Source of the DNA: CAVQNQ01 sp963714205
Lineage (GTDB): Bacteria; Acidobacteriota; Terriglobia; Bryobacterales; Bryobacteraceae
DNA length: 64,000 nt
Direction: 5' to 3'
Assembly (NCBI GenBank): GCA_963714205.1
Contig: CAVQNQ010000006.1
Location: forward strand, 248,001 to 312,000
In this document: piece by piece, positions 25,144 to 35,296 of the stretch
Position numbering within the stretch: position 1 is the first letter of the stretch
Layout: each line of letters begins with the position of its first letter
Notes under the pieces: generated by a model
Seen by the model: only the letters and a program-made list of their open reading frames with translations
What the model was told of the DNA's origin: nothing
Database searches by the model: none
Position numbers and translations under genes: made by a program

Positions 25144-26904
25144 ATGCGCGAAGACGACATAAAGAGCAAGATCGGGCAACTCCACGTGAGGTACGGGGCG
25201 CGAAGCTCAGTTAGCTACTCAATCGAGGTATCGCACCATGGATTGCTAAAGCACCGCCTCATACGCGGCCCTGATGAGGAAGTCATTGATTCCAAAGCCC
25301 GGCTACAGGCCGCCGAGTGGGACGCGATGTGGGCCAAGAAGGCAGTCGCTGACGCCCTCCTGAACAGGACCCATTCGGCAAAGGAACTCGCCGCTGCGCG
25401 GATGGCCGCAGCCCAAGAGGCGCTCCAGGCACTTCGCGAGATCCTCGTTTCCTCGCTAGCGGAATCTGGGGCCGTTGATTTCGATACGCTCAAGGACCGT
25501 TCGCCCTTCCCAAAGCAGCGTCCCGCCCAGCCGAACCGACCGCAGGCCCCGGTCGAGCCTCTCATCCCTGCCGCGCCTTTGGCCAATTCGCCGCGCTACC
25601 AGCCCGAGATTGGGTTGCTCGATAGGGCTATAAGGTCCCGCCGGGTGGAGAAAGAAGCCGCGAAGCAGGCGCTATTTGAGGCCGATATAAGGGCCTGGGA
25701 AGTGGAGCGAGCTCGCCTTACGGCAGAATACACGGCCCAAATGGGATCCCACCATAAGCAACTCGCTACCCTGGACGCAGCACATAGCGAGGCAATGAGG
25801 GTCTGGGAGGCTGAGCGAGCGGCGTTCAAAGCCAAGCAGGCCCAGCAGCACAATGCGATTGACGGCTTCCGCGCGCGGTACGGGGCCAAAGATCCGGCGG
25901 CGATCACCGAATACTGCGACTTCGTGCTGGCCCACTCCGAATATCCCGACTGTCTACCGAAAGAATTTGAGTTCGACTTCAACGGCGAAACGGGCGTGCT
26001 CGTCGTCAACTACCGCCTGCCCGCGCCGGCTGACGTCCCGACGCTTTCGGAAGTCAAGTACGCCCAGTCCAGCGACACTTTTACCGAAAGGCACCTCTCT
26101 GAGAGCAACGCTGCCAAGCTCTACGACGAGATCATCTACCAGATCGCCCTTAGGACGATCAACGAGCTGCTCGAAGCCGACCAGGTTTCGGCCTTGGCCA
26201 GCGTCGTATTCAACGGCTTCGTGACCGCTGTTGATAAGGGAACGGGCAATGAGGTTACCGCCTGCATCATATCCATTCAAGCAACGAAAGCGGCCCTTGC
26301 GGCGATCAATCTGGCGAAAGTCGATCCCAAGGCCTGCTTTCGGCAGCTCAAAGGAGTAGGAAGTTCCAAGCTGCATAGCGTTACGCCCGTGCCGCCGATC
26401 ATCAACATGAGACGCGAGGACGAGCGCTTCGTTGCGGCATACGCAGTCGCCGACCAACTCAGCGAGGGATTCAACCTGGCCGCCATGGACTGGGAGGATT
26501 TCGAACACCTGATCCGCGAGATCTTTGAGAAAGAGTTCACCTCGTCCGGCGGCGAGGTTAGGGTAACGCAGGCGAGCCGCGACGGCGGCGTCGATGCCGT
26601 GGCCTTCGACCCCGACCCGATCCGCGGCGGCAAAATCGTCATTCAGGCCAAACGGTATGCGCACACGGTGGGCGTCTCAGCCGTGCGCGACCTCTACGGC
26701 ACGCTGATGAACGAGGGCGCTACCAAAGGCATCCTCGTGACGACCTCGGATTACGGACCAGACGCTTACGAGTTTGCTAATGGCAAGCCGATCACGCTCT
26801 TAAACGGTGCCAACCTGCTGCACCTACTGGAGAAGCATGGCACCAGGGCGCATATCAATTTGTTGGAAGCGCGACAACTAGGCCGCTCGGCGGTAACGAG
26901 CTAA
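25144..26904 (+). CDS. coiled-coil protein with C-terminal Mrr-type restriction endonuclease domain
   Basis: This 586-residue protein begins MREDDIKSKIGQLHVRYGAR. Residues about 50-260 are rich in Ala, Glu, Arg and Gln and form long coiled coils, with a proline-rich break near 120-155. A middle domain (about 275-430; YCDFVLAHSEYP, FDFNGETGVLVVNYRLP) is unassigned. The C-terminal nuclease (about 448-575) has the Mrr pattern: WEDFEHLIREIFEKEF, D480-G-G-V-D484, Q501-A-K503 and GILVTTSDYG. Mrr-type enzymes cut modified or invading DNA. No methyltransferase is nearby, consistent with a modification-dependent or abortive role. The preceding zinc-ribbon gene is the probable partner. Confidence 0.82.
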   Translation: MREDDIKSKIGQLHVRYGARSSVSYSIEVSHHGLLKHRLIRGPDEEVIDSKARLQAAEWDAMWAKKAVADALLNRTHSAKELAAARMAAAQEALQALREILVSSLAESGAVDFDTLKDRSPFPKQRPAQPNRPQAPVEPLIPAAPLANSPRYQPEIGLLDRAIRSRRVEKEAAKQALFEADIRAWEVERARLTAEYTAQMGSHHKQLATLDAAHSEAMRVWEAERAAFKAKQAQQHNAIDGFRARYGAKDPAAITEYCDFVLAHSEYPDCLPKEFEFDFNGETGVLVVNYRLPAPADVPTLSEVKYAQSSDTFTERHLSESNAAKLYDEIIYQIALRTINELLEADQVSALASVVFNGFVTAVDKGTGNEVTACIISIQATKAALAAINLAKVDPKACFRQLKGVGSSKLHSVTPVPPIINMRREDERFVAAYAVADQLSEGFNLAAMDWEDFEHLIREIFEKEFTSSGGEVRVTQASRDGGVDAVAFDPDPIRGGKIVIQAKRYAHTVGVSAVRDLYGTLMNEGATKGILVTTSDYGPDAYEFANGKPITLLNGANLLHLLEKHGTRAHINLLEARQLGRSAVTS

Positions 26905-27149
26905 ACGCGAACTGCCAGCCCTTACTCCCCATAGGTCTCCTTCGAGGAAGTAGCCAGCCAACAACCCAACTTGGGCCTGTTACTGAATGCGGGTGGCGGA
27001 TTCCTATTTAGCGCCTATGCCCAGTCCGCGCGGGTGCCTAGACCCGCCTTTGCTTATGAGTCAGTCGACCGAACGAGCCGGTCAGGGCCGTGCGGGACCA
27101 AAAGGCACCTCCTGGGTTCCGCCCCACTATACCAGGCGGTCTTATGCTG

Positions 27150-27629
27150 CTACTGCACCAGCCGCAAGCCGTTGGGACCGGGGATGGTGCGCACCCACGT
27201 GTTCATTTCCGCTTCGTTCTGGAGCAGATCGCGCAGGGTCGCCTGGCTGAGCACCTGATCGACCGCCACCTGCACGGCGCGCCATAGGGATCGCACGGAG
27301 CAATCCACCGAACGCGTGCAAATCGGGACCTGCCCGGCATGGCTGTCGCAGAAATCGCTCTCGAAGAGGCGCCCGCCCAGCGCATCGATCACGTCGCCGA
27401 TCACAATGGCTTCGGCCGGCCGGGCCAGCGTGTATCCGCCCTCTTTGCCGCGCGCGGCCTTTACGAAACCGCCCTTGCGCAGCACGCGCAGAATCTTGGC
27501 GGCATAGGATTCCGAGACGCCCTCCGCCTGGCCGATCTCGGGGATGGTCAGGCCCTGCCCCGCGAACCCGGCGTAAGCCAGGCGCACCAGGCAGCGCAGG
27601 CCGTACTCTTCATTGGCGGTCAGCTTCAT
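27150..27629 (-). CDS. Rrf2-family regulator (IscR/SufR-like)
   Basis: This 159-residue protein has an N-terminal winged helix (EEYGLRCLVRLAYAG, GVSESYAAKILRVLRKGGFV, GKEGGYTLARP) and three cysteines, C94, C104 and C110, in the arrangement that binds an Fe-S cluster in IscR-type regulators. It would sense Fe-S status and control the SUF operon. Its gene is the last of the operon and overlaps sufT by four bases, rather than leading the operon as iscR usually does. The palindrome over the sufB promoter is a possible target. Confidence 0.88.
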   Translation of the reverse strand: MKLTANEEYGLRCLVRLAYAGFAGQGLTIPEIGQAEGVSESYAAKILRVLRKGGFVKAARGKEGGYTLARPAEAIVIGDVIDALGGRLFESDFCDSHAGQVPICTRSVDCSVRSLWRAVQVAVDQVLSQATLRDLLQNEAEMNTWVRTIPGPNGLRLVQ

Positions 27630-27961
27630 CGGCGCAGCCTCGCGATGGGGATGATCTCGTCGTCCAGTCCCAGCGCCAGCCGGGCGTCCTCGGACATGCG
27701 CTCCTTAGACCACGGCGGATCGAACGTCAGCTCCACCGCGACCTCGGACACTCCGGGCACGGCCCGCACGGCCCGTTCGACTTCCGCGGGCAGCGATCCC
27801 GCCACCGGGCAGTTGGGCGCCGTCAAGGTCATGCGAATCGCCGCGCGGCCCCGGGCATCCGCATCCACGCTGTAAATCAGGCCCATGTCGTAGATGTTGA
27901 CGGGCATCTCCGGGTCGTAGACCTTCTTCAGGGCGGCCACGATGTCGTCGTGCAGGCTCAT
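27626..27961 (-). CDS. sufT: SufT/MIP18-family (DUF59) Fe-S maturation protein
   Basis: The start at 27961 (MSLHDDIVAALKKVYDPEMP) overlaps the sufU stop as ATGA, so the longer upstream reading is discarded. The 111-residue DUF59 protein has YDPEMPVNIYDMGLIY and the conserved Cys motif MTLTAPNCPVAGSLP. Members help insert clusters into client proteins. The stop overlaps the rrf2 start. It is part of the SUF operon by position and overlap. Confidence 0.9.
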   Translation of the reverse strand: MSLHDDIVAALKKVYDPEMPVNIYDMGLIYSVDADARGRAAIRMTLTAPNCPVAGSLPAEVERAVRAVPGVSEVAVELTFDPPWSKERMSEDARLALGLDDEIIPIARLRR

Positions 27962-28401
27962 TCGGTTTCGGTGCTTACGGGCTCGGCGGAGCCGTTGAGG
28001 GCCGATTTCAAGGTGTGCCAGGCGAGCGTGGCGCACTTCACGCGCGCCGGGTAATCGCGCACGCCGCAGAATACGACCAGCTTGCCGAGGTCCTGGCTCA
28101 CCGGGGTATCGGTGGTCAAAAGGTCGTGGAAGCGGTCGAGCAGCTTGATGGCTTCCTGGCGGCTCTTGCCTTTCAGGCTCTCGGTCATCAGCGACGCCGA
28201 AGCCGTCGAGATGGCGCAGCCCGACCCCACGAAACTGGCATCCGTGACGGTATCGTTTTCGATCTTGATGTACAGTTTCAGCCGGTCGCCGCAGAGAGGG
28301 TTATAACCCTCGGCCTTGCGGTTGGCGTCTTCCATCGGATGGCAGTTCCGGGGACGCTTGCTGTGGTCCAGAATAACTTCCTGGTATAGATCTTCGACCA
28401 T
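27958..28401 (-). CDS. sufU: SufU-type sulfur acceptor / NifU-like scaffold
   Basis: The start is at 28401 (MVEDLYQEVILDHSKRPRNC), overlapping the sufS stop. The 147-residue protein has the three SufU cysteines: NPLCGD, FVGSGCAIS and RVKCATLAW, with Asp in the first motif. SufU accepts sulfur from SufS, usually through a zinc-bound cysteine. The SufU rather than SufE partner matches the gene order sufBCDSU seen in Gram-positive and related operons. Confidence 0.93.
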   Translation of the reverse strand: MVEDLYQEVILDHSKRPRNCHPMEDANRKAEGYNPLCGDRLKLYIKIENDTVTDASFVGSGCAISTASASLMTESLKGKSRQEAIKLLDRFHDLLTTDTPVSQDLGKLVVFCGVRDYPARVKCATLAWHTLKSALNGSAEPVSTETE

Positions 28402-29648
28402 CAGGAGAAAATCTCCTTTACTTTGGCGAGGCCGGCGATTAGCGCATCGATCTCCTGGCGGGTGTTGTAGAAGGCCAGGGAGGCGCGCGTGGTGGCGGGC
28501 ACGTGGAACCAATCCATCACCGGCTGGGCGCAATGATGGCCTGTGCGCACGGCGACGCCTTCGCGGTCCAGCACCGTGCCGATGTCGTGCGGATGAATGC
28601 CCTCGATCACGAAAGAAAGCACGGCCGCTTTCTCACGGGCCGTGCCGATCAGGCGGAGGCCCGGAATGCGCGCGAGCGCCTCGGTGGCGTAGAGCAGCAG
28701 ATCGTGCTCATGGGCGGCGATCTTATCCAGGCCGATGCGCGTGACGTAATCGAGCGCCGCGCCCAGCCCGATGCCGCCGGCGATGTTGGGCGTGCCGGCT
28801 TCGAACTTGTAGGGCAGATCGTTGTAAGTGGTCTTCTCGAAGGTCACCGTGCGGATCATGTCGCCACCGCCCTGGTACGGCGGCATGGCGTTGAGCAGCC
28901 GGGTCTTGCCGTAGAGAATCCCGATCCCCGTCGGCCCGAACAGTTTGTGCCCCGAAAACGCGTAGAAATCGGCGTCCAGCGCCTGCACGTCAACCGTGAG
29001 ATGCGGCACCGCCTGGGCCCCGTCGATGAGCGCGAGCGCGCCCTGCTGGTGCGCCATCTCGATGACGCGGCGGACGGGGTTGATGGTGCCCAGCGCGTTC
29101 GAGACGTGCGCCACCGCCACCATGCGGGTGCGCGGCCCGAGCAGCTTTTCGTATTCCTCGAGGATCAGGTCGCCGCGATCGTCGATCGGAATCACGCGCA
29201 GCCGGGCGCCCTTCTCTTCGCACAGCATCTGCCAGGGAACGATGTTGGAGTGGTGCTCCAGGGCCGAGATGACGATCTCGTCGCCGGCCTTGATATTCTT
29301 GCGCCCCCAACTGGAGGCCACCAGGTTAATGCCCTCGGTGGTGCCGCGCACGAAGATCAGCTCGTTCTTCGAGCGCGCGTTAATGAAGTGCTTGACCTTC
29401 CCGCGGGTCTCTTCGTAAGCCGCCGTGGAGCGCTGGCTCAGCTCGTGCACGCCGCGGTGGATATTGGCGCAATCCACCTCGTGAAATTTGCGGATGGCAT
29501 CGATCACCGCGAAGGGCTTCTGCGCGGTGGCCGCGTTATCCAGATACACCAGCGGCTTGCCGTGGATACACTGTTTCAGAACGGGAAAATCTTCCCGTAT
29601 GCGGGCCACGTCGAAACCGGGCGCGACGGCGCTAGTGAGCGTGCTCAT
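28401..29648 (-). CDS. sufS: cysteine desulfurase SufS
   Basis: This 415-residue class V aminotransferase-fold enzyme uses PLP. K235 in SGHKLFGPTG binds the cofactor and C373 in RTGHHCAQP is the persulfide-forming cysteine. YLDNAATAQKP and ALEHHSNIVPW are also typical. It removes sulfur from cysteine and passes it to SufU, encoded next with a one-base stop/start overlap. The start overlaps the sufD end by 17 bases, implying coupled translation. Confidence 0.96.
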   Translation of the reverse strand: MSTLTSAVAPGFDVARIREDFPVLKQCIHGKPLVYLDNAATAQKPFAVIDAIRKFHEVDCANIHRGVHELSQRSTAAYEETRGKVKHFINARSKNELIFVRGTTEGINLVASSWGRKNIKAGDEIVISALEHHSNIVPWQMLCEEKGARLRVIPIDDRGDLILEEYEKLLGPRTRMVAVAHVSNALGTINPVRRVIEMAHQQGALALIDGAQAVPHLTVDVQALDADFYAFSGHKLFGPTGIGILYGKTRLLNAMPPYQGGGDMIRTVTFEKTTYNDLPYKFEAGTPNIAGGIGLGAALDYVTRIGLDKIAAHEHDLLLYATEALARIPGLRLIGTAREKAAVLSFVIEGIHPHDIGTVLDREGVAVRTGHHCAQPVMDWFHVPATTRASLAFYNTRQEIDALIAGLAKVKEIFS

Positions 29649-30791
29649 GGAATTTCTCGAATAGAATCCGTTCCAGGGAACTCTTCAGCGATTCGATACG
29701 GATGCGATCCACGATATCCTGCGCGAAGGCATAGGTCAGCAGGCTGCGCGCATCGCCCCTCCCAATGCCCCGGGATTGCAGGTAGAACATCGCCTCGGCG
29801 TCCAATTGGCCGATGGTCGCGCCATGCGTGCAGCGCACGTCATCGGCGAAAATCTGCAGCTCCGGCTTGGTATCGATGACCGCTTCGTCGGAGAGCACCA
29901 GGTTCTTATTGGTCTGCTTGGAATCGGTCTTCTGCGCGTCCTTGCGGACCAGGATGCGGCCGTTGAACACGGCGCTGGCCTTGCCATCCAGAATGCCCTT
30001 GTACAGTTCGCGGCTGGTGCCGTGCGGCTGGGCGTGATCGATGGCCGTGTGATTATCGACGTGCTGGGTTCCATTGACGATGTAGAGGCCATTGAGGGTG
30101 GCGTCGGCGCCTTCGGAAAGCGTGACCGCGACATCGTTGCGCACCAGCGCGCCGCCCAGCGCGATCGAGTGCGAGGTGAAGTTCGCGCTGCGGCCCAGGG
30201 CGACGAAATGCGCGCCCACATGGAAGGCTTCGGCGGATTCCCGCTGCACCTTGTAGTGGTCCACCACGGCGCCTTCACCAGCCACGATCTCGGTGACGGC
30301 GTTGGTGAAATAGCGGCCGCTTCCCTGATACGTCTCCACGATGCGGCACTGCGCCGCCGGGCCAACCAGAATCAAGGTGCGCGGGTGCACAGCCACCGCG
30401 TCCGGAGCCTCGTAAGTAATCTCGATAGGCTGCTCGATCAACGCGCCGCGCGGGATCTCGATGACGGTCACCTCATCCAGAAACGCCGTATTCAGCGCCA
30501 CGAACGCATGGTTTTCGAAATCTGCGTACCTGGCAAGCTGCAGCCGCGCATGCTCCAGCTTGCCCAGAGCATCGGGCGCCTTCACCACCCGGCTGGCCTT
30601 GCCGGTGCGAAACGCGGCCCGCGCGATGGGCGTCACGTTGGTGAAGCGCCAATCTTCATCGTGCGTGGTCGGGAAGCCCAGCTCCGCGAAGCGCTGGAAA
30701 GCGGCCTCGCGCAACTGCTGGATCCAGGGAGCGGCCGCCGGTTGCCCGGTGAACTCCGCGAGCCAGGCGCCGGGTTGTTCCGTAACCGCAG

Positions 30792-30795
<4 letters not shown>
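29632..30795 (-). CDS. sufD: Fe-S assembly protein SufD
   Basis: This 387-residue protein has the SufBD right-handed beta-helix core and late motifs (NGRILVRKDAQKTDSKQTNKN, cut here by family alignment; KPELQIFADDVRCTHGATIG; SRGIGRGDARSLLTYAFAQD). It forms the SufBC2D scaffold on which clusters are built. A conserved Cys/His pair in VRCTHGATIG is present. The start overlaps the sufC stop by four bases. Confidence 0.94.
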
Positions 30796-31568
<773 letters not shown>

Positions 31569-31575
31569 CTTCTTG

Positions 31576-33024
31576 TTATCCAACGCTCCCTTCGAGGCTC
31601 ACTCCGAGCAGCTTTTGCGCCTCCACGGCGAATTCCATGGGCAGCTCGCGGAAGACCTCTTTGCAGAAACCGTGCACGATCATGGAGACCGCGTCTTCGG
31701 TGGATATGCCGCGCTGCCGGCAGTAGAAGATCTGGTCTTCGCCGATTTTCGAGGTGGAGGCCTCGTGCTCCACCTGCGCCGAGGTATTCTTCACTTCCAG
31801 GTACGGGAAAGTGTGCGCGCCGCACTTATCCCCGAGCAGCAGCGAATCGCACTGCGAGTAATTACGCGCGCCGGTGGCCTGCTTCAGAATCTTCACTCCG
31901 CCGCGATAGGTGTTCTGCCCGTGGCCGGCGGAAATCCCCTTCGAGACGATCGTGCTGGTGGTGTTCTTCCCGATATGGATCATCTTGGTACCGGTGTCGG
32001 CCTGCTGATAATGGTTGGTCAGCGCCACCGAGTAGAACTCGCCCACCGAGTTATCGCCCATCAACAGACAGCTCGGATACTTCCACGTAATGGCCGAGCC
32101 GGTCTCGACCTGCGTCCACGAAATCTTCGAGTTGACGCCCCGGCAGGCGCCGCGCTTGGTGACGAAGTTATAAATGCCGCCCTTGCCCTCTTTGTCGCCG
32201 GGGTACCAATTCTGTACCGTGGAATACTTGATCCGGGCGTTATCGAGCGCCACCAGTTCCACCACGGCGGCATGCAACTGGTTGGTATCGCGCATGGGCG
32301 CCGTGCAGCCTTCGAGATAACTTACATACGCTCCTTCATCGGCGACGATCAGGGTGCGCTCGAACTGCCCGGTATCTTTTGCGTTGATCCGGAAATAGGT
32401 GGATAGTTCCATCGGACAGCGGACACCCTTGGGAACGTAGCAGAATGAACCGTCGCTGAAGACCGCCGAATTCAGGGCCGCGAAAAAGTTATCCGAGGAC
32501 GGCACCACCGATCCCAGGTACTTCCGCACCAGCTCCGGGTGCTCCCGCACGGCCTCCGAGAAGGAGCAGAAGACAATCCCCATTCCCTGGAGCTTCTCCT
32601 TAAACGTGGTGGCCACCGAGACGCTGTCGAATACCGCGTCCACCGCCACGCCGGCCAGCAATTCGCGCTCGTTCAGGGGGATTCCCAACTTCTCGTAGGT
32701 CTTGAGGAGCTCGGGATCCACTTCCGCCAGGCTCTTGGGGCCATCCTTTTTGGACTTCGGCGACGAATAGTCAATGATGTCCTGGTAGTCGATGGGCGGA
32801 TAGTGCACGTTCGCCCAGGTCGGCTCCTTCATGGTCTGCCAGTGCCGGAATGCTTTCAGACGCCATTCGAGAAGCCACTCCGGCTCGTATTTTTTGGCGG
32901 AAATCAGGCGGATGATCTCTTCATTCAGGCCGCGGGGGATGGCATCGGCCTCGATATCGGTAACGAAGCCCCACTTATATTCCTGATTCGCAAAGGCTTC
33001 AATAGTATTTGTGGATTCGCTCAC
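31576..33024 (-). CDS. sufB: Fe-S assembly scaffold SufB
   Basis: This is the first gene of the SUF operon. The GTG at 33024 is preferred because GAGGAG lies six bases upstream; a TTG at 33027 is too close. The 482-residue protein begins VSESTNTIEAFANQEY and contains the SufB blocks GVRCPMELSTYFRINA, YLEGCTAPMRD, SHHQ-like NHYQQADTGTKMIHIG and LLLGDKCGAHTFPYLEV, whose Cys is a cluster/sulfur site. With SufC and SufD it forms the SufBC2D complex. A strong promoter is visible just upstream. Confidence 0.96.
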   Translation of the reverse strand: MSESTNTIEAFANQEYKWGFVTDIEADAIPRGLNEEIIRLISAKKYEPEWLLEWRLKAFRHWQTMKEPTWANVHYPPIDYQDIIDYSSPKSKKDGPKSLAEVDPELLKTYEKLGIPLNERELLAGVAVDAVFDSVSVATTFKEKLQGMGIVFCSFSEAVREHPELVRKYLGSVVPSSDNFFAALNSAVFSDGSFCYVPKGVRCPMELSTYFRINAKDTGQFERTLIVADEGAYVSYLEGCTAPMRDTNQLHAAVVELVALDNARIKYSTVQNWYPGDKEGKGGIYNFVTKRGACRGVNSKISWTQVETGSAITWKYPSCLLMGDNSVGEFYSVALTNHYQQADTGTKMIHIGKNTTSTIVSKGISAGHGQNTYRGGVKILKQATGARNYSQCDSLLLGDKCGAHTFPYLEVKNTSAQVEHEASTSKIGEDQIFYCRQRGISTEDAVSMIVHGFCKEVFRELPMEFAVEAQKLLGVSLEGSVG

Positions 33025-33053
33025 CAAACTCTCCTCAGGATTGCGCCAACCCC

Positions 33054-33082
33054 AGATTACCTAATCTGTACTTCTTAGTCAA
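33054..33082 (-). promoter_or_regulatory. SUF operon promoter with palindromic operator over the -10
   Basis: On the minus strand TTGACT (33077-33082) and TAATCT (33054-33059) are separated by exactly 17 bases, a near-consensus housekeeping promoter. AGATTA-GG-TAATCT is a perfect inverted repeat (33054-33067) that covers the -10. A regulator binding there would block RNA polymerase. The operon's own Rrf2 protein is the natural candidate, although the sequence was not matched to a known IscR or SufR site. Confidence 0.75.
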
Positions 33083-33179
33083 GATTGCTCGCTTAATGGA
33101 TGCCGGGGAGTGGCGAGTGGGTTCGGAGTGCGGTCGAAAGGTGGAGCGAGGGCCAAGAGCCAGCCCCGGGCGCTGGCGC

Positions 33180-34229
33180 CTAGTGCTCGAGCGCCAGCTC
33201 GGAAACGTCCACCAGGGCGCCGCGGGTCGCATCCGGACGCAAACCAGCGGTGAGCTGGCCGGCCTGGGACTCGAGCCGGTGCGCCAGTTTCTTCTCCCCC
33301 AGTTTCCGAAGGCAGAAAGCATAATTGCGCAGCACTTGAGCGCGATCGTCCGGCCGGAAGACAGCGCCTTTATCCATGCGATCAAGGGCCTCGGAGAGCA
33401 ATTGAGCGGCTTCCGCGTACGCTTTCCGATCCGACTGCACCAGGGCCATCGCGTTCAGCAGGATTACGGTGGTACCGCCGTCGGGGTCTCGGGCCGCCCT
33501 TAGAATGGCCAACCCACTCTGGATCATGTCCGCAGCTTCCGTCTGCCGGCCAAGTGAGCGCAGCAGGGGCCCGTAGGTGCCCGCCAGCATGGCCCGCGAA
33601 AGGGGATCGATCTTCGGATCGTTTTGCAAGGCTGCCGCGGCTTCAAAGGCGGCTTGCGCCTGCGAGTACTTGCCCTCCTCCTGGTACACCGAGCCCAAGT
33701 TAGACTGGATTTCGAACACTACTGGCTTGCGAGGCGTTGCGGCTCTCTGCTCCATCTCGAGCGCTTTCTGGTAGGCATATTCGGCTTGGGTATAGGCGTA
33801 GTCGCACGCGCGAGCCGCGCCCAAAGCCTCCCAGACACCTGTAATTTCGTTGGCGTTGGCATGGAGATCCCCGGAGCGGGATTGGGAAATCAGCAAGGCG
33901 AGGCCCCTCTGAATCAGGGGGGCAGCTTCGCCGCAGCGGCCTTCAACCTTGCGCACGGCGCCCAGCTCATAACTCGCACGGGCCAGCAGAACGTTCTGCA
34001 TTCTGGCGGCTTCCGCCTGTTTGATGGCCTGCTGGTACATTCTATCCGCTTCCTCGTATGCGCCCTTGAAGAATGCGGCTCGGGCACGCTCAATTGAATT
34101 GGCTACTTGCGAACTTGCGGCATTTTGCACTGAGTTACTGCCCGAGTTACCCGCGACCTGATCGGCCGCCCATGCAAATGGGGCGAACACTACAAAACAC
34201 ACCGATATTTTATGTAACTTTCGCTGCAT
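33180..34229 (-). CDS. secreted TPR-repeat protein
   Basis: The start at 34229 (MQRKLHKISVCFVVFAPFAWA) has GGAGGGGAG directly upstream and yields a signal peptide. The 349-residue protein consists mainly of tetratricopeptide-like helical pairs (SIERARAAFFKGAYEEADRM, YQEEGKYSQAQAAFEAAAAL, DRKAYAEAAQLLSEALDRM). It would serve as a periplasmic protein-interaction scaffold. No catalytic motif is present. It lies beyond the SUF promoter on the same strand. Confidence 0.75.
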   Translation of the reverse strand: MQRKLHKISVCFVVFAPFAWAADQVAGNSGSNSVQNAASSQVANSIERARAAFFKGAYEEADRMYQQAIKQAEAARMQNVLLARASYELGAVRKVEGRCGEAAPLIQRGLALLISQSRSGDLHANANEITGVWEALGAARACDYAYTQAEYAYQKALEMEQRAATPRKPVVFEIQSNLGSVYQEEGKYSQAQAAFEAAAALQNDPKIDPLSRAMLAGTYGPLLRSLGRQTEAADMIQSGLAILRAARDPDGGTTVILLNAMALVQSDRKAYAEAAQLLSEALDRMDKGAVFRPDDRAQVLRNYAFCLRKLGEKKLAHRLESQAGQLTAGLRPDATRGALVDVSELALEH

Positions 34230-34349
34230 CTCCCCTCCCGAACATCCAACGACTTGCCATTGAAAGTGGCATCGCCGATGCCAAAGGGGAAAACGCCACA
34301 GATAAGAAAGGGTGGGAAGATTAGCGGAATTCCGGCGCAAAATGCGGGT

Positions 34350-34377
34350 GCGGAGACCGTCGTTTTCAGGTCTCCGC
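34350..34377 (-). terminator. hairpin after the ThuA-domain gene
   Basis: GCGGAGACC (34350-34358) and GGTCTCCGC (34369-34377) form a perfect 9-bp stem with a 10-base loop. It lies 16 bases past the stop of the ThuA-like gene on the minus strand. There is no T-run, so it may be a Rho-dependent or weak terminator or an mRNA-stabilising hairpin. Confidence 0.45.
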
Positions 34378-34393
34378 GGACGCCAATAATGTA

Positions 34394-35224
34394 CTACTGC
34401 AGCCCGGCGGGTATGGGAATGGTCACGTTTCCGGTAGCGGCCCATTCGGTGCCGCGCGTAAACGTGCCGATGAATCCGGCGCTCTTCATGGCCTCGGTGT
34501 CATGGCCCAAGGCGGTCGCGAAGACGCGGCCGCTTCCATAGTTCACGGTCCATAGCATGGGTTGATCGAGGCCCGGCCCGATGAGCGGCTGGCGCTGGTT
34601 GGGCCCGTACTTCGAGTGATCGTCCCAAGCCGTGGCCAGCACGTGGAAGGAGCCTTCCGGCTGCCACTTGAGATTGGCGTAGAGCTCGTCGCTGGCTTGC
34701 GGGAACGAGGCCTTCATCCCCCTGGTGATGGGGTGCTGGGTGTCCTTGATATCGACGGTGAAATCGTGGCGCGCGGAGTGGTGGCCATTGTTGGCGCGCC
34801 AGTTGGCGCCGCAGATCTTCTCGAATTCCGTCCATCCATCAAACGCGGCCAGCGAAAAATGGTATATCACGACGCCCTTGCCGCCGCGCACGAAGTTCAC
34901 GAGGGCCGTATCGGCGCGCTCGCCCCAGCGCAATTCGGGTTTGCGGTTGTCGTCGTAGTTGATAATCACGACGCTGTAGGGCGCGAGGGTTTCGAGACCG
35001 GCGCCACGGAACTCCTCCGTGACCCGCACTTCGAAGACGCCAGTGTCTTCCAGCATCTTGCGCAGGGCCGGCGTGGTGGTGCGCCAGTCGTGCCCGCCGA
35101 AGTGCTGGCCGGTGACGATCAACGCCTGAATCTTGGCGGCCGCGGCGGGCGCCTGGGCAGGCGGCTGAGCGGACGCCAGAGAAGCGGCGCCCAAAACGAG
35201 CGCACAAAGTATAAGCGGCTTCAA
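34394..35224 (-). CDS. secreted ThuA-domain protein
   Basis: This 276-residue protein has a signal peptide (LILCALVLGAASLASAQ) and a ThuA fold, a glutamine-amidotransferase-like domain without clear catalysis: IQALIVTGQHFGGHDWR, VVIINYDD, GKGVVIYHFSLAAF, GHHSARHDFTVDI, HPITRGM and YGSGRVFATALGHD. ThuA proteins are linked to carbohydrate use, and secreted forms are abundant in Acidobacteriota and Planctomycetes. The substrate is unknown. GGAGG is upstream of the ATG. Confidence 0.87.
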   Translation of the reverse strand: MKPLILCALVLGAASLASAQPPAQAPAAAAKIQALIVTGQHFGGHDWRTTTPALRKMLEDTGVFEVRVTEEFRGAGLETLAPYSVVIINYDDNRKPELRWGERADTALVNFVRGGKGVVIYHFSLAAFDGWTEFEKICGANWRANNGHHSARHDFTVDIKDTQHPITRGMKASFPQASDELYANLKWQPEGSFHVLATAWDDHSKYGPNQRQPLIGPGLDQPMLWTVNYGSGRVFATALGHDTEAMKSAGFIGTFTRGTEWAATGNVTIPIPAGLQ

Positions 35225-35296
35225 GGAGACCTCCTGTTATTTACCAGAAGGGCGATTGTACCGCGCGGCGCGGGGCGCGGCTTCGGGAGCCGCGCT

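Noticed and set aside
24128..26904. Attachment-site direct repeats or a tRNA target flanking the accessory module
   Set aside because: No matching repeats were seen between 23883-24127 and 26905-27149 and no tRNA gene is near; the insert's ends remain undefined.
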